DNA from: Bacillota bacterium
GTDB lineage: Bacteria > Bacillota > Clostridia > Clostridiales > Caloramatoraceae
Direction of reading: 5' to 3'
Assembly: GCA_023415335.1 (NCBI GenBank)
Contig: JAEZLD010000144.1
Span: 1-11,004 of the forward strand
Length of the DNA: 11,004 nucleotides
Below are positions 1 through 5,093 of the stretch, one piece after another. The notes under the pieces are model-generated. The model was not told the origin of the DNA. It saw only the letters and a list, made by a program, of their open reading frames with translations, and did not search any database. Both the position numbers and the translations under genes were made by a program. Each line of letters starts with the position of its first letter. Position 1 is the stretch's first letter.

Positions 1-1
1 G

Positions 2-160
2 GTGACTGTCATTCCCATGACTCCACTGGGAAGGGCTCTGGGACTGGCTGCACTGCCAGGGGTTTATTTTGCTTACCTTGCAGCAATCGTTGCATGCTAT
101 ATGCTTCTTGCAACGGTTGTAAAAAAATTGTATGTGCACAGATATGGGGAGCTGCTGTAG
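2..160 (+). CDS. mgtA: C-terminal end of a magnesium-translocating P-type ATPase (partial)
   Basis: The first 53 codons in this frame end at a TAG stop, and the gene continues off the left edge. The 52 visible residues match the last part of MgtA/MgtB-type P-type ATPases as I know them: a short proline-containing helix (IPMTPLGRALG), a LPxxYF motif, one last hydrophobic segment of about 20 residues (AYLAAIVACYMLLATVV), then a basic tail with VKKLYxxRYG. In the family this is the final transmembrane helix of an inner-membrane pump that imports Mg2+ using ATP. No catalytic residues fall in the window, so activity cannot be judged. The fragment is clearly richer in G+C than the yhf genes downstream (62 percent by hand count for bases 1-60). 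A terminator follows 40 bases after the stop, so this gene is probably not cotranscribed with yhfZ. The mgtA versus mgtB assignment is not resolved. Confidence 0.8.
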   Translation: MTVIPMTPLGRALGLAALPGVYFAYLAAIVACYMLLATVVKKLYVHRYGELL

Positions 161-199
161 AAGAGGTATTTAATTGATATTGCATTTTCTGTGCCAACA

Positions 200-223
200 A
201 GGCCTGAATAATCAGCCTGTTTT
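200..223 (+). terminator. Intrinsic terminator after the Mg2+ ATPase gene
   Basis: AGGC plus TGA (200-207, with one bulged C) pairs with TCAGCCT (212-218) around an ATAA tetraloop. GTTTT follows at once. It sits 40 bases after the ATPase stop codon. The 7-bp stem is short but well placed. Confidence 0.5.
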
Positions 224-272
224 AAATAATAAATTGGGATGCCCTTCTAATGACAGGTGCAGAGGTTAGTGT

Positions 273-298
273 GTATGCCTGTTATAGGGAGGGCATAC
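273..298. terminator. Hairpin, possible second terminator
   Basis: GTATGCC (273-279) is exactly complementary to GGCATAC (292-298) across a 12-base loop, followed on the plus strand by TTGTTGT. The run of T is interrupted, so this may be a backup terminator for the ATPase gene or an unrelated structure. Confidence 0.3.
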
Positions 299-331
299 TT
301 GTTGTAATACACTAGAAGTATGAGGTATATA

Positions 332-400
332 CTGATTAGGATACAGGGTATTCCTGCTCTGTCGTCCAATATACTGTTTTGCATTATCCTAATTGGATTT
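332..400. repeat. Long inverted repeat upstream of the yhfZ promoter
   Basis: ATTAGGATA (335-343) pairs perfectly with TATCCTAAT (385-393). The stem extends outward by two G-U pairs and one C-G pair (332-334 with 394-396). The 41-base loop has its own CAGG/CCTG mini-stem. TTTT follows at 398-401, so it could work as a terminator on the plus strand. It ends about 20 bases before the promoter at 418. Confidence 0.35.
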
Positions 401-417
401 TACGTATTTAAAGTTTG

Positions 418-446
418 TTGAAAAGTTAATAAAGAGAAGACATAAT
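418..446 (+). promoter_or_regulatory. Likely sigma-A promoter for yhfZ
   Basis: TTGAAA (418-423) and CATAAT (441-446) each match the consensus at five of six bases and are 17 bases apart. Transcription would start near 453, giving an unusually long leader of about 195 bases before the yhfZ ATG. The call rests on sequence match only. Confidence 0.55.
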
Positions 447-649
447 ATAGTTAAACAATAAAAAGCTATGTGTTTGTTTTTTCAGGCATTTATGATATTA
501 TTAGAAATACCCATGGTGTGTTCTCTTCTGTATTGGCTTTGATTATGAATAAAATCTAAGCACAGGAATCATTTCTATGGATATTTTTATTCAATACTTT
601 TCTGTTTAATCTAGCCATAACTTATAGTTGTAGATTAGAGGTTTTTAAT

Positions 650-1573
650 ATGGAAATACAAAAGATACTTTTAAAAAAGAATGGAATTGTGACAATTTCC
701 TTAGCAAAAGAGTTCTTAAGGCTGTCTATTGGAGACAAAATACCAACTGTTTCGGAATTGTGCGATAATCTTGGACTAGCTCGTGGTACGATACAGAATT
801 CTATTAAGCTTCTTACGAGTAAGGAAGCAATTAAACTTGAAGCAAGAGGCCATCTGGGTACATATCTTATTGATAAAAATATGTTCATGCTTTTAAGCTT
901 TGCTGGGATTTCATCTATTGTTGGTGCCATGCCGTTGCCTTATTCAAAGAAATATGAAGGATTAGCATCGGGCTTAATAGGGGCAATGGAAAACAAATAT
1001 AATATACCTGTAACCTTAGGATACATGCGTGGTGCTAAAAATAGGATTAGTATGGTCCTATCCGGCAGATATGATTTTGCCATAACTTCAAAGTATGCTG
1101 CAGAAGAATATATGAGGGAGTACAAGGACATTGATATTGCCATGAGCTTTGGTCCTCGTTCTTATTTGAGTGATCATATTGTAATATTTCACGATCCCCA
1201 GGTGGATAGAATCAAGGATAATATGAAGATTGGGGTTGATTATGACTCTATTGATCACAGGAGCTTGACCGAAATAGTATGTAAGGATAAAAAGGTTAAC
1301 TATGTTCCTGTAGAGTATAGCAGAATTATTGAAAGAGTTATGTCTGGAGATATTGATGCTGCTGTCTGGAATATGGATGAAATTGTGGATAAGATAATAA
1401 AAATTAACTACAAAAGACTAGGCCTTAAAAATCTTGATGATACAGAAGCTGTCATGGTTGTTGCAAAGCGTACTCCTGAAATCTCATGTATCTTAAACGA
1501 GTTAATCAATATAGAAGCAGTATTAAATATCCAAAGGCTTGTGGAGGAGAATAAAATAACCCCTAGCTATTAA
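650..1573 (+). CDS. yhfZ: YhfZ-family transcriptional regulator (winged helix plus YhfZ C-terminal domain)
   Basis: The 307-residue product is close in length to E. coli YhfZ (about 300). Residues 1-75 look like a GntR-type winged helix: a helix-turn-helix around residues 32-56 (IPTVSELCDNLGLARGTIQ) and a wing with RGHLGTYL. The rest, from about residue 80, fits the YhfZ-specific domain and has the look of a periplasmic-binding-protein-like ligand fold, with LPYSKKYEGLASGL and LSGRYDFAITSKYAA segments. No signal peptide or membrane segment is seen, so it should act in the cytoplasm as a ligand-responsive regulator. AGAGG at 636-640 lies 9 bases before the ATG and supports this start. It is transcribed apart from yhfUT: a small terminator (1707-1734) and a new promoter (1798) follow. 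The palindromes at 1632 and 1839 are natural candidates for its binding sites. The family call is firm; ligand and direction of control are unknown. Confidence 0.85.
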   Translation: MEIQKILLKKNGIVTISLAKEFLRLSIGDKIPTVSELCDNLGLARGTIQNSIKLLTSKEAIKLEARGHLGTYLIDKNMFMLLSFAGISSIVGAMPLPYSKKYEGLASGLIGAMENKYNIPVTLGYMRGAKNRISMVLSGRYDFAITSKYAAEEYMREYKDIDIAMSFGPRSYLSDHIVIFHDPQVDRIKDNMKIGVDYDSIDHRSLTEIVCKDKKVNYVPVEYSRIIERVMSGDIDAAVWNMDEIVDKIIKINYKRLGLKNLDDTEAVMVVAKRTPEISCILNELINIEAVLNIQRLVEENKITPSY

Positions 1574-1631
1574 GACATGGTTTTTAGCTGTGCCTTTATT
1601 ATTAAATGCTTATGAGAAGTAAAACCAATTC

Positions 1632-1643
1632 TTTGTATACAAA
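1632..1643. promoter_or_regulatory. Candidate operator, 12-base palindrome
   Basis: TTTGTATACAAA is a perfect palindrome 59 bases after the yhfZ stop. It uses the same TTTGTATA / TATACAAA words as the larger palindrome at 1839-1860, in the overlapping orientation. GT-x-AC cores such as GTATAC are common in GntR-family operators. The two centres are 212 bases apart, about 20 helical turns, which would allow looping. YhfZ binding is inference. Confidence 0.4.
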
Positions 1644-1706
1644 AATCAAAACTATATACATATATAATGGAAGGTTGTAACATAATTTCATAATAGGCTT
1701 GTCTCT

Positions 1707-1734
1707 GCCCCAGTATTAAAAAGGGGCTATTTTT
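1707..1734 (+). terminator. Weak intrinsic terminator after yhfZ
   Basis: GCCCC (1707-1711) pairs with GGGGC (1723-1727) over an 11-base loop, followed by TATTTTT. The stem is only 5 bp but all G-C. Its position, after yhfZ and before the yhfU promoter, fits separation of the two transcripts. Confidence 0.45.
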
Positions 1735-1797
1735 ACATGGTTCCAGTTCATTTTATAATCAACTATGAAAAGAAAAAATATTCAAAATTTTTAATTA

Positions 1798-1826
1798 TTG
1801 ACATTACATAGAAATAATGGTAACAT
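1798..1826 (+). promoter_or_regulatory. Strong sigma-A promoter for yhfU and downstream genes
   Basis: A perfect TTGACA (1798-1803) is followed after exactly 17 bases by TAACAT (1821-1826), which matches four of six consensus bases including the first two and the last two. The expected start is near 1833, about 70 bases before yhfU. The 22-base palindrome covers roughly +7 to +28, a usual place for a repressor site. Confidence 0.65.
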
Positions 1827-1838
1827 CATATCAAACAC

Positions 1839-1860
1839 AATATACAAATATTTGTATATT
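1839..1860. promoter_or_regulatory. 22-base perfect palindrome, likely operator of the yhf operon
   Basis: AATATACAAAT (1839-1849) is followed directly by its reverse complement ATTTGTATATT (1850-1860), with no spacer and no mismatch. Symmetry ends exactly at 1838/1861. It lies just downstream of the 1798-1826 promoter. A dimeric regulator bound here would block transcription. The obvious candidate is the adjacent yhfZ product. As RNA it would form only a weak A-U hairpin without a T-run, so a DNA site is more likely than a terminator. Confidence 0.55.
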
Positions 1861-1904
1861 CGAGTTGCTTTTAAATACTTATATTAAAGGAAAGGAGGTA
1901 AGCT

Positions 1905-2261
1905 ATGAGAATTGTTGTGGGTGGCCAGATGGATAAGCAAAGTATTGCCAGAGCTCTTCAAGATATTGCAGGAGATAAGATAACTATACAAATAAAGAGT
2001 GATATTGAAGCTACCATTGCTATTCAAACAGGGCAAGCTGATTACTATCTTGGAGCATGCTCAACTGGCGCTGGCGGTGCACTTGGTATCGCAACAGGTT
2101 TACTGGGTTTCGATAAATGTGTATCGGTTAGTACACCAGCAAAAACAATGACACAAGAAGAAATAAATGCTGAAGTTAAAAAGGGAAAAGTAGCGTTTGG
2201 CTTTGTAAATTATGACATTGAGAAAGTCGTCCCTATGATTTTAAATGCAATATTAAAATAA
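1905..2261 (+). CDS. yhfU: YhfU, DUF2620 family protein
   Basis: This 118-residue soluble protein matches E. coli YhfU (about 117 residues) in length and in its signature segment DYYLGACSTGAGGALGIATG. It starts with a short strand ending in Gly-Gly (MRIVVGGQM). Next come an amphipathic helix, the Cys52-Ser-Thr-Gly-Ala-Gly-Gly loop at residues 52-58, a strand with CVSVSTPAK, and a C-terminal GKVAFGFVNYDIEKVVP segment. No signal peptide or membrane helix is visible. The biochemical role is unknown. The Cys followed by a glycine-rich loop, next to a polytopic membrane gene, resembles the layout of a PTS IIB subunit beside IIC, but the Cys is in mid-protein rather than near the N-terminus, so this is only a hypothesis. 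The start is well fixed by AAAGGAGGT (1891-1899). yhfT begins 16 bases after the stop. Confidence 0.85.
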   Translation: MRIVVGGQMDKQSIARALQDIAGDKITIQIKSDIEATIAIQTGQADYYLGACSTGAGGALGIATGLLGFDKCVSVSTPAKTMTQEEINAEVKKGKVAFGFVNYDIEKVVPMILNAILK

Positions 2262-2277
2262 CAAAGGAGATGTATGT

Positions 2278-3603
2278 ATGGTTTATGAAGTGAATTTCTT
2301 TACGGTACTAGTTATGGCACTCCTTGGTGCGATTGCTGCATACCTTTCAAATCAGAATGTCGCTGTATTTAATGACGGAACCAGACCAATGTATGCCCCC
2401 TATCTCGATGGTAAAACCGACAGAAAAACTTTATTTGCTACAAGCTTTGCCTTATCATTTGGATTAGTTGTAGGATTTGGACTGCCAACTTCTATAGCTG
2501 GAGGAATTATTATTGTCCATACAATATTACTAGCTTGCGATATCATTGGTGTAGCTTTTAAAGAAGATAAAAAAGGAAGGATACTTGCAGCTGGTTCAGG
2601 AGCTTTATTTGGAATAATACTGATGTTTGGTATGCAAACAATAATTGATATTTTTGCAAAGATGCCTATTAATTTCCTTGGCAGCTTAAGCTCTGTTGGC
2701 GGATTAGTAATCACATTATTTATTATCTTCCCGGCTCTTGCAGTAGCTTACCAGGCAGGCATTAAAGTAGGTGCAGTTGTATTAGGTCTAACTTTATTAG
2801 TTAAGCAGGTAGTATTTTTATATGGAAAGTTTAACGTTGGAAAGATTGCAGTTGTTTTAAACTCTGATGGTATGGCTCTACTATTTGGAATCATTGCAAT
2901 GCTTGTTGTCGCTTTACTATATGGTAAAAAAGGTGATGGCTCAACTTCAGAGGTATTTAAGGTTTTTGAAAAAAATATCGATAGGATAAAGAAGAATCTG
3001 ATTATTCTTGCCTTATCAGGTGGAATTGTTGCAGTAGCAACAACATTGCTGATAATTGCAGAGGGTCCTGCATCATTAACATTAATGGCTGAAGGTAATT
3101 ATGCCGAGGCAGCAATTGTTGCTTTCGGCAGATGTCTTGGATTTATTCCATTAGTTATGACAACAGCTATTATCTCTGGTGTTTATTCGCCGTGTGGGAC
3201 TAAAGCTGTTCATATTCCTGCTATTTTATTTATTAACATGGGTATTATGGGAATATGCGGTTCATTTATAGTTGGATGTTTAATAATGGCCATAGAGGTA
3301 TTACTGCTTGGATTTATTGCTAAAGGAATGGACAAGTTCCCTGGAATGAAGGATTTAGGAGACAATACACGTACTGCGATGAGTAAGATACTTGATATCG
3401 CATTGCTTGTTGGAGGAATGATGGCAGCAAATTCTATCTCACCATCACTTGGGTATGTATGGGTTATTGGATTGTATTTCTTGAACCAATGTGCAAAAAA
3501 ACCTGTGCCATCCATGGCTGTCGGGCCGATAGGGGCAATCTCATTAGGAATATTGGTTAATTTATTACACTTAATTGGATTATTCCCAATCGTAGCAAAA
3601 TAA
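2278..3603 (+). CDS. yhfT: YhfT-family polytopic membrane protein, putative transporter
   Basis: The 441-residue product is almost wholly hydrophobic, with roughly 10-12 membrane segments by eye (about residues 5-23, 50-90, 101-125, 130-150, 162-185, 198-217, 240-260, 280-300, 310-345, 372-388, 395-408 and 415-437). E. coli YhfT is of similar length (about 434). A charged loop with FEKNIDRIKKN (near 226-238) probably faces the cytoplasm. A conserved-looking SGVYSPCGTKAVHIP stretch sits between later helices. It should lie in the cytoplasmic membrane and is probably the uptake system of the cluster. The substrate is not known, and no energy-coupling motif (ATP-binding loop, PTS phosphorylation site) is visible. 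AAAGGAG (2263-2269) is 8 bases before the chosen ATG; two earlier ATGs at 2270 and 2274 are out of frame. Family assignment is firm, transport role inferred. Confidence 0.85.
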   Translation: MVYEVNFFTVLVMALLGAIAAYLSNQNVAVFNDGTRPMYAPYLDGKTDRKTLFATSFALSFGLVVGFGLPTSIAGGIIIVHTILLACDIIGVAFKEDKKGRILAAGSGALFGIILMFGMQTIIDIFAKMPINFLGSLSSVGGLVITLFIIFPALAVAYQAGIKVGAVVLGLTLLVKQVVFLYGKFNVGKIAVVLNSDGMALLFGIIAMLVVALLYGKKGDGSTSEVFKVFEKNIDRIKKNLIILALSGGIVAVATTLLIIAEGPASLTLMAEGNYAEAAIVAFGRCLGFIPLVMTTAIISGVYSPCGTKAVHIPAILFINMGIMGICGSFIVGCLIMAIEVLLLGFIAKGMDKFPGMKDLGDNTRTAMSKILDIALLVGGMMAANSISPSLGYVWVIGLYFLNQCAKKPVPSMAVGPIGAISLGILVNLLHLIGLFPIVAK

Positions 3604-3610
3604 TAAATAT

Positions 3611-3649
3611 CTAAATCCATTGATTTTTAAAGGATAAAGCTGGATTTAG
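3611..3649. repeat. Inverted repeat after yhfT
   Basis: CTAAATCCA (3611-3619) is exactly complementary to TGGATTTAG (3641-3649) across a 21-base spacer, beginning 7 bases after the yhfT stop. No T-run follows, so it is not a clear terminator. It may protect the 3' end of the yhfUT message. Confidence 0.4.
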
Positions 3650-3660
3650 CTTCAAGTAAG

Positions 3661-3714
3661 ACCTCCCATGGTGCTTTTATGTTGATTTCCTATCATAAAA
3701 ATATCATGGGAGGT
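3661..3714. repeat. Long two-part inverted repeat between yhfT and yhfY
   Basis: ACCTCCCATG (3661-3670) pairs perfectly with CATGGGAGGT (3705-3714). Inside, TTTTATG (3675-3681) pairs with CATAAAA (3694-3700) around a 12-base loop. The whole can fold as a 54-base hairpin with a 4x4 internal loop. No T-run follows on either strand, so a standard terminator is unlikely. An mRNA processing or stabilising structure, or a small palindromic repeat unit, fits better. Confidence 0.5.
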
Positions 3715-3781
3715 TATCCAAAAGTAACTAGGATAAGCCATATAGGATTACAAATAAATTCTTTATTTTAAAAAAGCCCTG

Positions 3782-3806
3782 CTGCCTGGGTACCTTTTAG
3801 AGGCAG
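3782..3806. repeat. Small hairpin before yhfY
   Basis: CTGCCT (3782-3787) pairs with AGGCAG (3801-3806), extendable by two wobble pairs, over a 13-base loop. It is weak taken alone and is listed because it is one of four consecutive inverted repeats in this gap. Confidence 0.25.
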
Positions 3807-3834
3807 TGTATATTATTCCTATGTGCAGAGAGAA

Positions 3835-3857
3835 GACCGCTGGATTAGATGGCGGTC
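3835..3857. repeat. Hairpin just upstream of yhfY
   Basis: GACCGC (3835-3840) pairs with GCGGTC (3852-3857), plus one T-G pair, around a 9-base loop. It ends 18 bases before the GAGG ribosome binding site of yhfY (3875-3878). ATAATTTG follows, a poor T-run, so it could act as a leaky terminator or attenuator before the yhfY-W genes. A TTTGTATA word, the half-site of the upstream palindromes, follows at 3862-3869. Confidence 0.35.
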
Positions 3858-3884
3858 ATAATTTGTATAAATATGAGGTAGCTT

Positions 3885-4235
3885 ATGGATGCATTAAAAG
3901 ATAGATTAGATATATTTACATTAAGAAAAATGATTACTGAAGATGAGCGGAAAATATTAGAGCAGTGGATAGCAATCATTAATGATTATCCCCTTGAATG
4001 TGAACAAGAGAAGCTGGAAAGAATGATTACTCATTGCGCTGTTATGATGAAGCGTCAAAGAGATGGAGAATCCATTGGCAAGCTTTCTGAAGAAATATAC
4101 GAGCCAGTTATTAATCACGAACTGTATATTGACTGCGCATATGTGTTTAAAAGAATGAATGAAATCTATAATATCAATAACGAAGAAGAGAAATACATAA
4201 TACTGCATTTATGTAATTGCTTTTCGAAGGAATGA
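3885..4235 (+). CDS. yhfY: YhfY, stand-alone PRD-domain protein
   Basis: The 116-residue product is the size of one PTS-regulation domain (PRD) and of E. coli YhfY (about 120). PRD domains carry two conserved histidines that PTS proteins can phosphorylate. Matching positions here are His50 in MITHCAVMMKRQ and His108 in EEKYIILHLCNCF. The rest is helical and charged, without a DNA-binding, RNA-binding or membrane segment. It therefore resembles a lone regulatory module rather than a full antiterminator, and probably acts by binding a partner such as YhfZ or the transporter (inference). The ribosome site is GAGG at 3875-3878, 6 bases before the ATG. It opens the compact Y-php-S-X-W block; its stop (TGA 4233-4235) lies 8 bases before the preferred php start. 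Confidence 0.8.
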   Translation: MDALKDRLDIFTLRKMITEDERKILEQWIAIINDYPLECEQEKLERMITHCAVMMKRQRDGESIGKLSEEIYEPVINHELYIDCAYVFKRMNEIYNINNEEEKYIILHLCNCFSKE

Positions 4236-4243
4236 GGATAAAA

Positions 4244-5092
4244 ATGAATGGTATTACATATTCACATGAGCATATGGTAATCGACTTATCTAAAATTAAA
4301 GGGAACCAGGACTGCTATTTGAACGTGTATGAAGAAGCATTGAATGAATTAAGGGATTTAAAGGATAAAGGGGTTTGCAGAATAGTTGATTGTTCAAATA
4401 GGGGCATGGGAGTGGATTGGGATATTAATAAAAGGATATCTGAAGAGACAGGTATAGAAATAGTTAACTCTACAGGATTTTATAAGGATCCCTTTCTGCC
4501 ACAATACGTCCATACATCTGACGTAGAGGTGCTGGAAGAAATAATGCTGAATGATATAAAAAACGGGGCAAAAATAATAGGCGAGATTGGTACAAGTAAA
4601 GATAAAATTACTCCTGATGAGAAAAAGGTGTTCTTAGCTGCTTGTAAAGCCCAGAGAAAAACTAACACAGTAATAATTACCCATACAACCTTAGGTACTA
4701 TGGCATTAGAACAAATCCACCTATTTGAAGAAAACAATGTTAATTTGAAGAAGATAATAATAAGTCATGCTGCACTAAAGAATGATTTTAATTTAATAGA
4801 GAAAATAGTCCAAAGGGGCGCAAATGTTGCCTTTGATACAATAGGAAAGCTTGCTTATTTAAGCGATGATACAACAGCAGAATTCATCAAAAGACTAATT
4901 GACAGTGGATATTCAGGACAACTACTATTATCCATGGATTTAACAAGAAAGTCACACTTAAAAAAGAATGGTGGCAATGGGTATGCTTATCTAGTAGACA
5001 CATTTGTACCGCTGCTGCTGTCTAAAGGAATTAAGGAAGAAGCTATAGAAAAGATAATGTGTAAAAATTTCACTGAAATTCTGGAGGCTTAG
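4244..5092 (+). CDS. php: Php/YhfV, phosphotriesterase-homology metallohydrolase
   Basis: The 282-residue product is clearly close to E. coli Php (YhfV), an amidohydrolase-superfamily TIM barrel with two metal ions. Expected ligands are all present (numbered from this start): His8 and His10 in the N-terminal HEHM, Glu114 in IGEIGTS, His147 in ITHTT, His175 in ISHAA and Asp232 in LLSMDLTRKSH. The bridging ligand is Glu, as in E. coli Php, where classical phosphotriesterases have a carbamylated lysine. The site looks intact, with no signal peptide, so a cytoplasmic hydrolase is expected. The substrate is unknown; relatives act on phosphate esters or lactones. I chose ATG 4244 because GAGG (4234-4237) lies 6 bases before it and it aligns with the E. 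coli N-terminus. ATG 4232, which overlaps the yhfY stop, and 4217 are in frame but have poor ribosome sites. yhfS starts 1 base after the stop. Confidence 0.85.
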   Translation: MNGITYSHEHMVIDLSKIKGNQDCYLNVYEEALNELRDLKDKGVCRIVDCSNRGMGVDWDINKRISEETGIEIVNSTGFYKDPFLPQYVHTSDVEVLEEIMLNDIKNGAKIIGEIGTSKDKITPDEKKVFLAACKAQRKTNTVIITHTTLGTMALEQIHLFEENNVNLKKIIISHAALKNDFNLIEKIVQRGANVAFDTIGKLAYLSDDTTAEFIKRLIDSGYSGQLLLSMDLTRKSHLKKNGGNGYAYLVDTFVPLLLSKGIKEEAIEKIMCKNFTEILEA

Positions 5093-5093
5093 T

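Larger units (their letters stand above)
161..649. other. Gap between the ATPase and yhfZ: hairpins and a promoter, no gene
   Basis: I see no convincing coding frame in these 489 bases. In order they hold a terminator hairpin (200-223), a second hairpin with perfect 7-bp arms (273-279 with 292-298), an 8-base palindrome GTATATAC (325-332), a long inverted repeat (332-396), a good sigma-A type promoter (418-446) and a leader of roughly 195 bases before yhfZ. A second, weaker promoter candidate is TTGTTT (474-479), 16 bases, then TATTAT (496-501). Confidence 0.6.
1574..1904 (+). other. Gap between yhfZ and yhfU: control region of the cluster
   Basis: This 331-base stretch has no gene. It holds a 12-base palindrome (1632-1643), a small GC-stem terminator (1707-1734), a strong promoter (1798-1826), a 22-base perfect palindrome just past the expected transcription start (1839-1860), and the yhfU ribosome binding site (1891-1899). 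Confidence 0.7.

Noticed and set aside
9..200. Minus-strand 63-codon frame over the ATPase end
   Set aside because: It lies opposite the ATPase C-terminus, which has a recognisable family sequence, and extends into the terminator. It has no ribosome site or known motif.
332..400. Magnesium riboswitch for the Mg2+ transporter
   Set aside because: The structure lies downstream of the ATPase gene and upstream of a regulator, and I do not see the M-box core. Proximity alone suggested it.
1663..1668. TATAAT box after yhfZ as a promoter
   Set aside because: There is no -35 match at 15-19 bases upstream, and the small terminator at 1707 would stop the transcript. The 1798-1826 promoter is much better.
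3210..3620. 136-codon minus-strand frame
   Set aside because: It is the mirror of the yhfT membrane segments. YhfT is a clear family match on the plus strand, and the mirror has the composition expected of an antisense hydrophobic gene.
3866..3871. TATAAA before yhfY as a -10 box
   Set aside because: There is no acceptable -35 element at the right distance, and transcription would begin inside the ribosome binding region of yhfY.
4217..4243. Upstream starts for php at 4217 and 4232
   Set aside because: 4217 has no ribosome site and lies deep inside yhfY. 4232 gives an ATGA overlap but has only 1-2 bases between AAGG and the ATG. 4244 has better spacing and aligns with the E. coli N-terminus.
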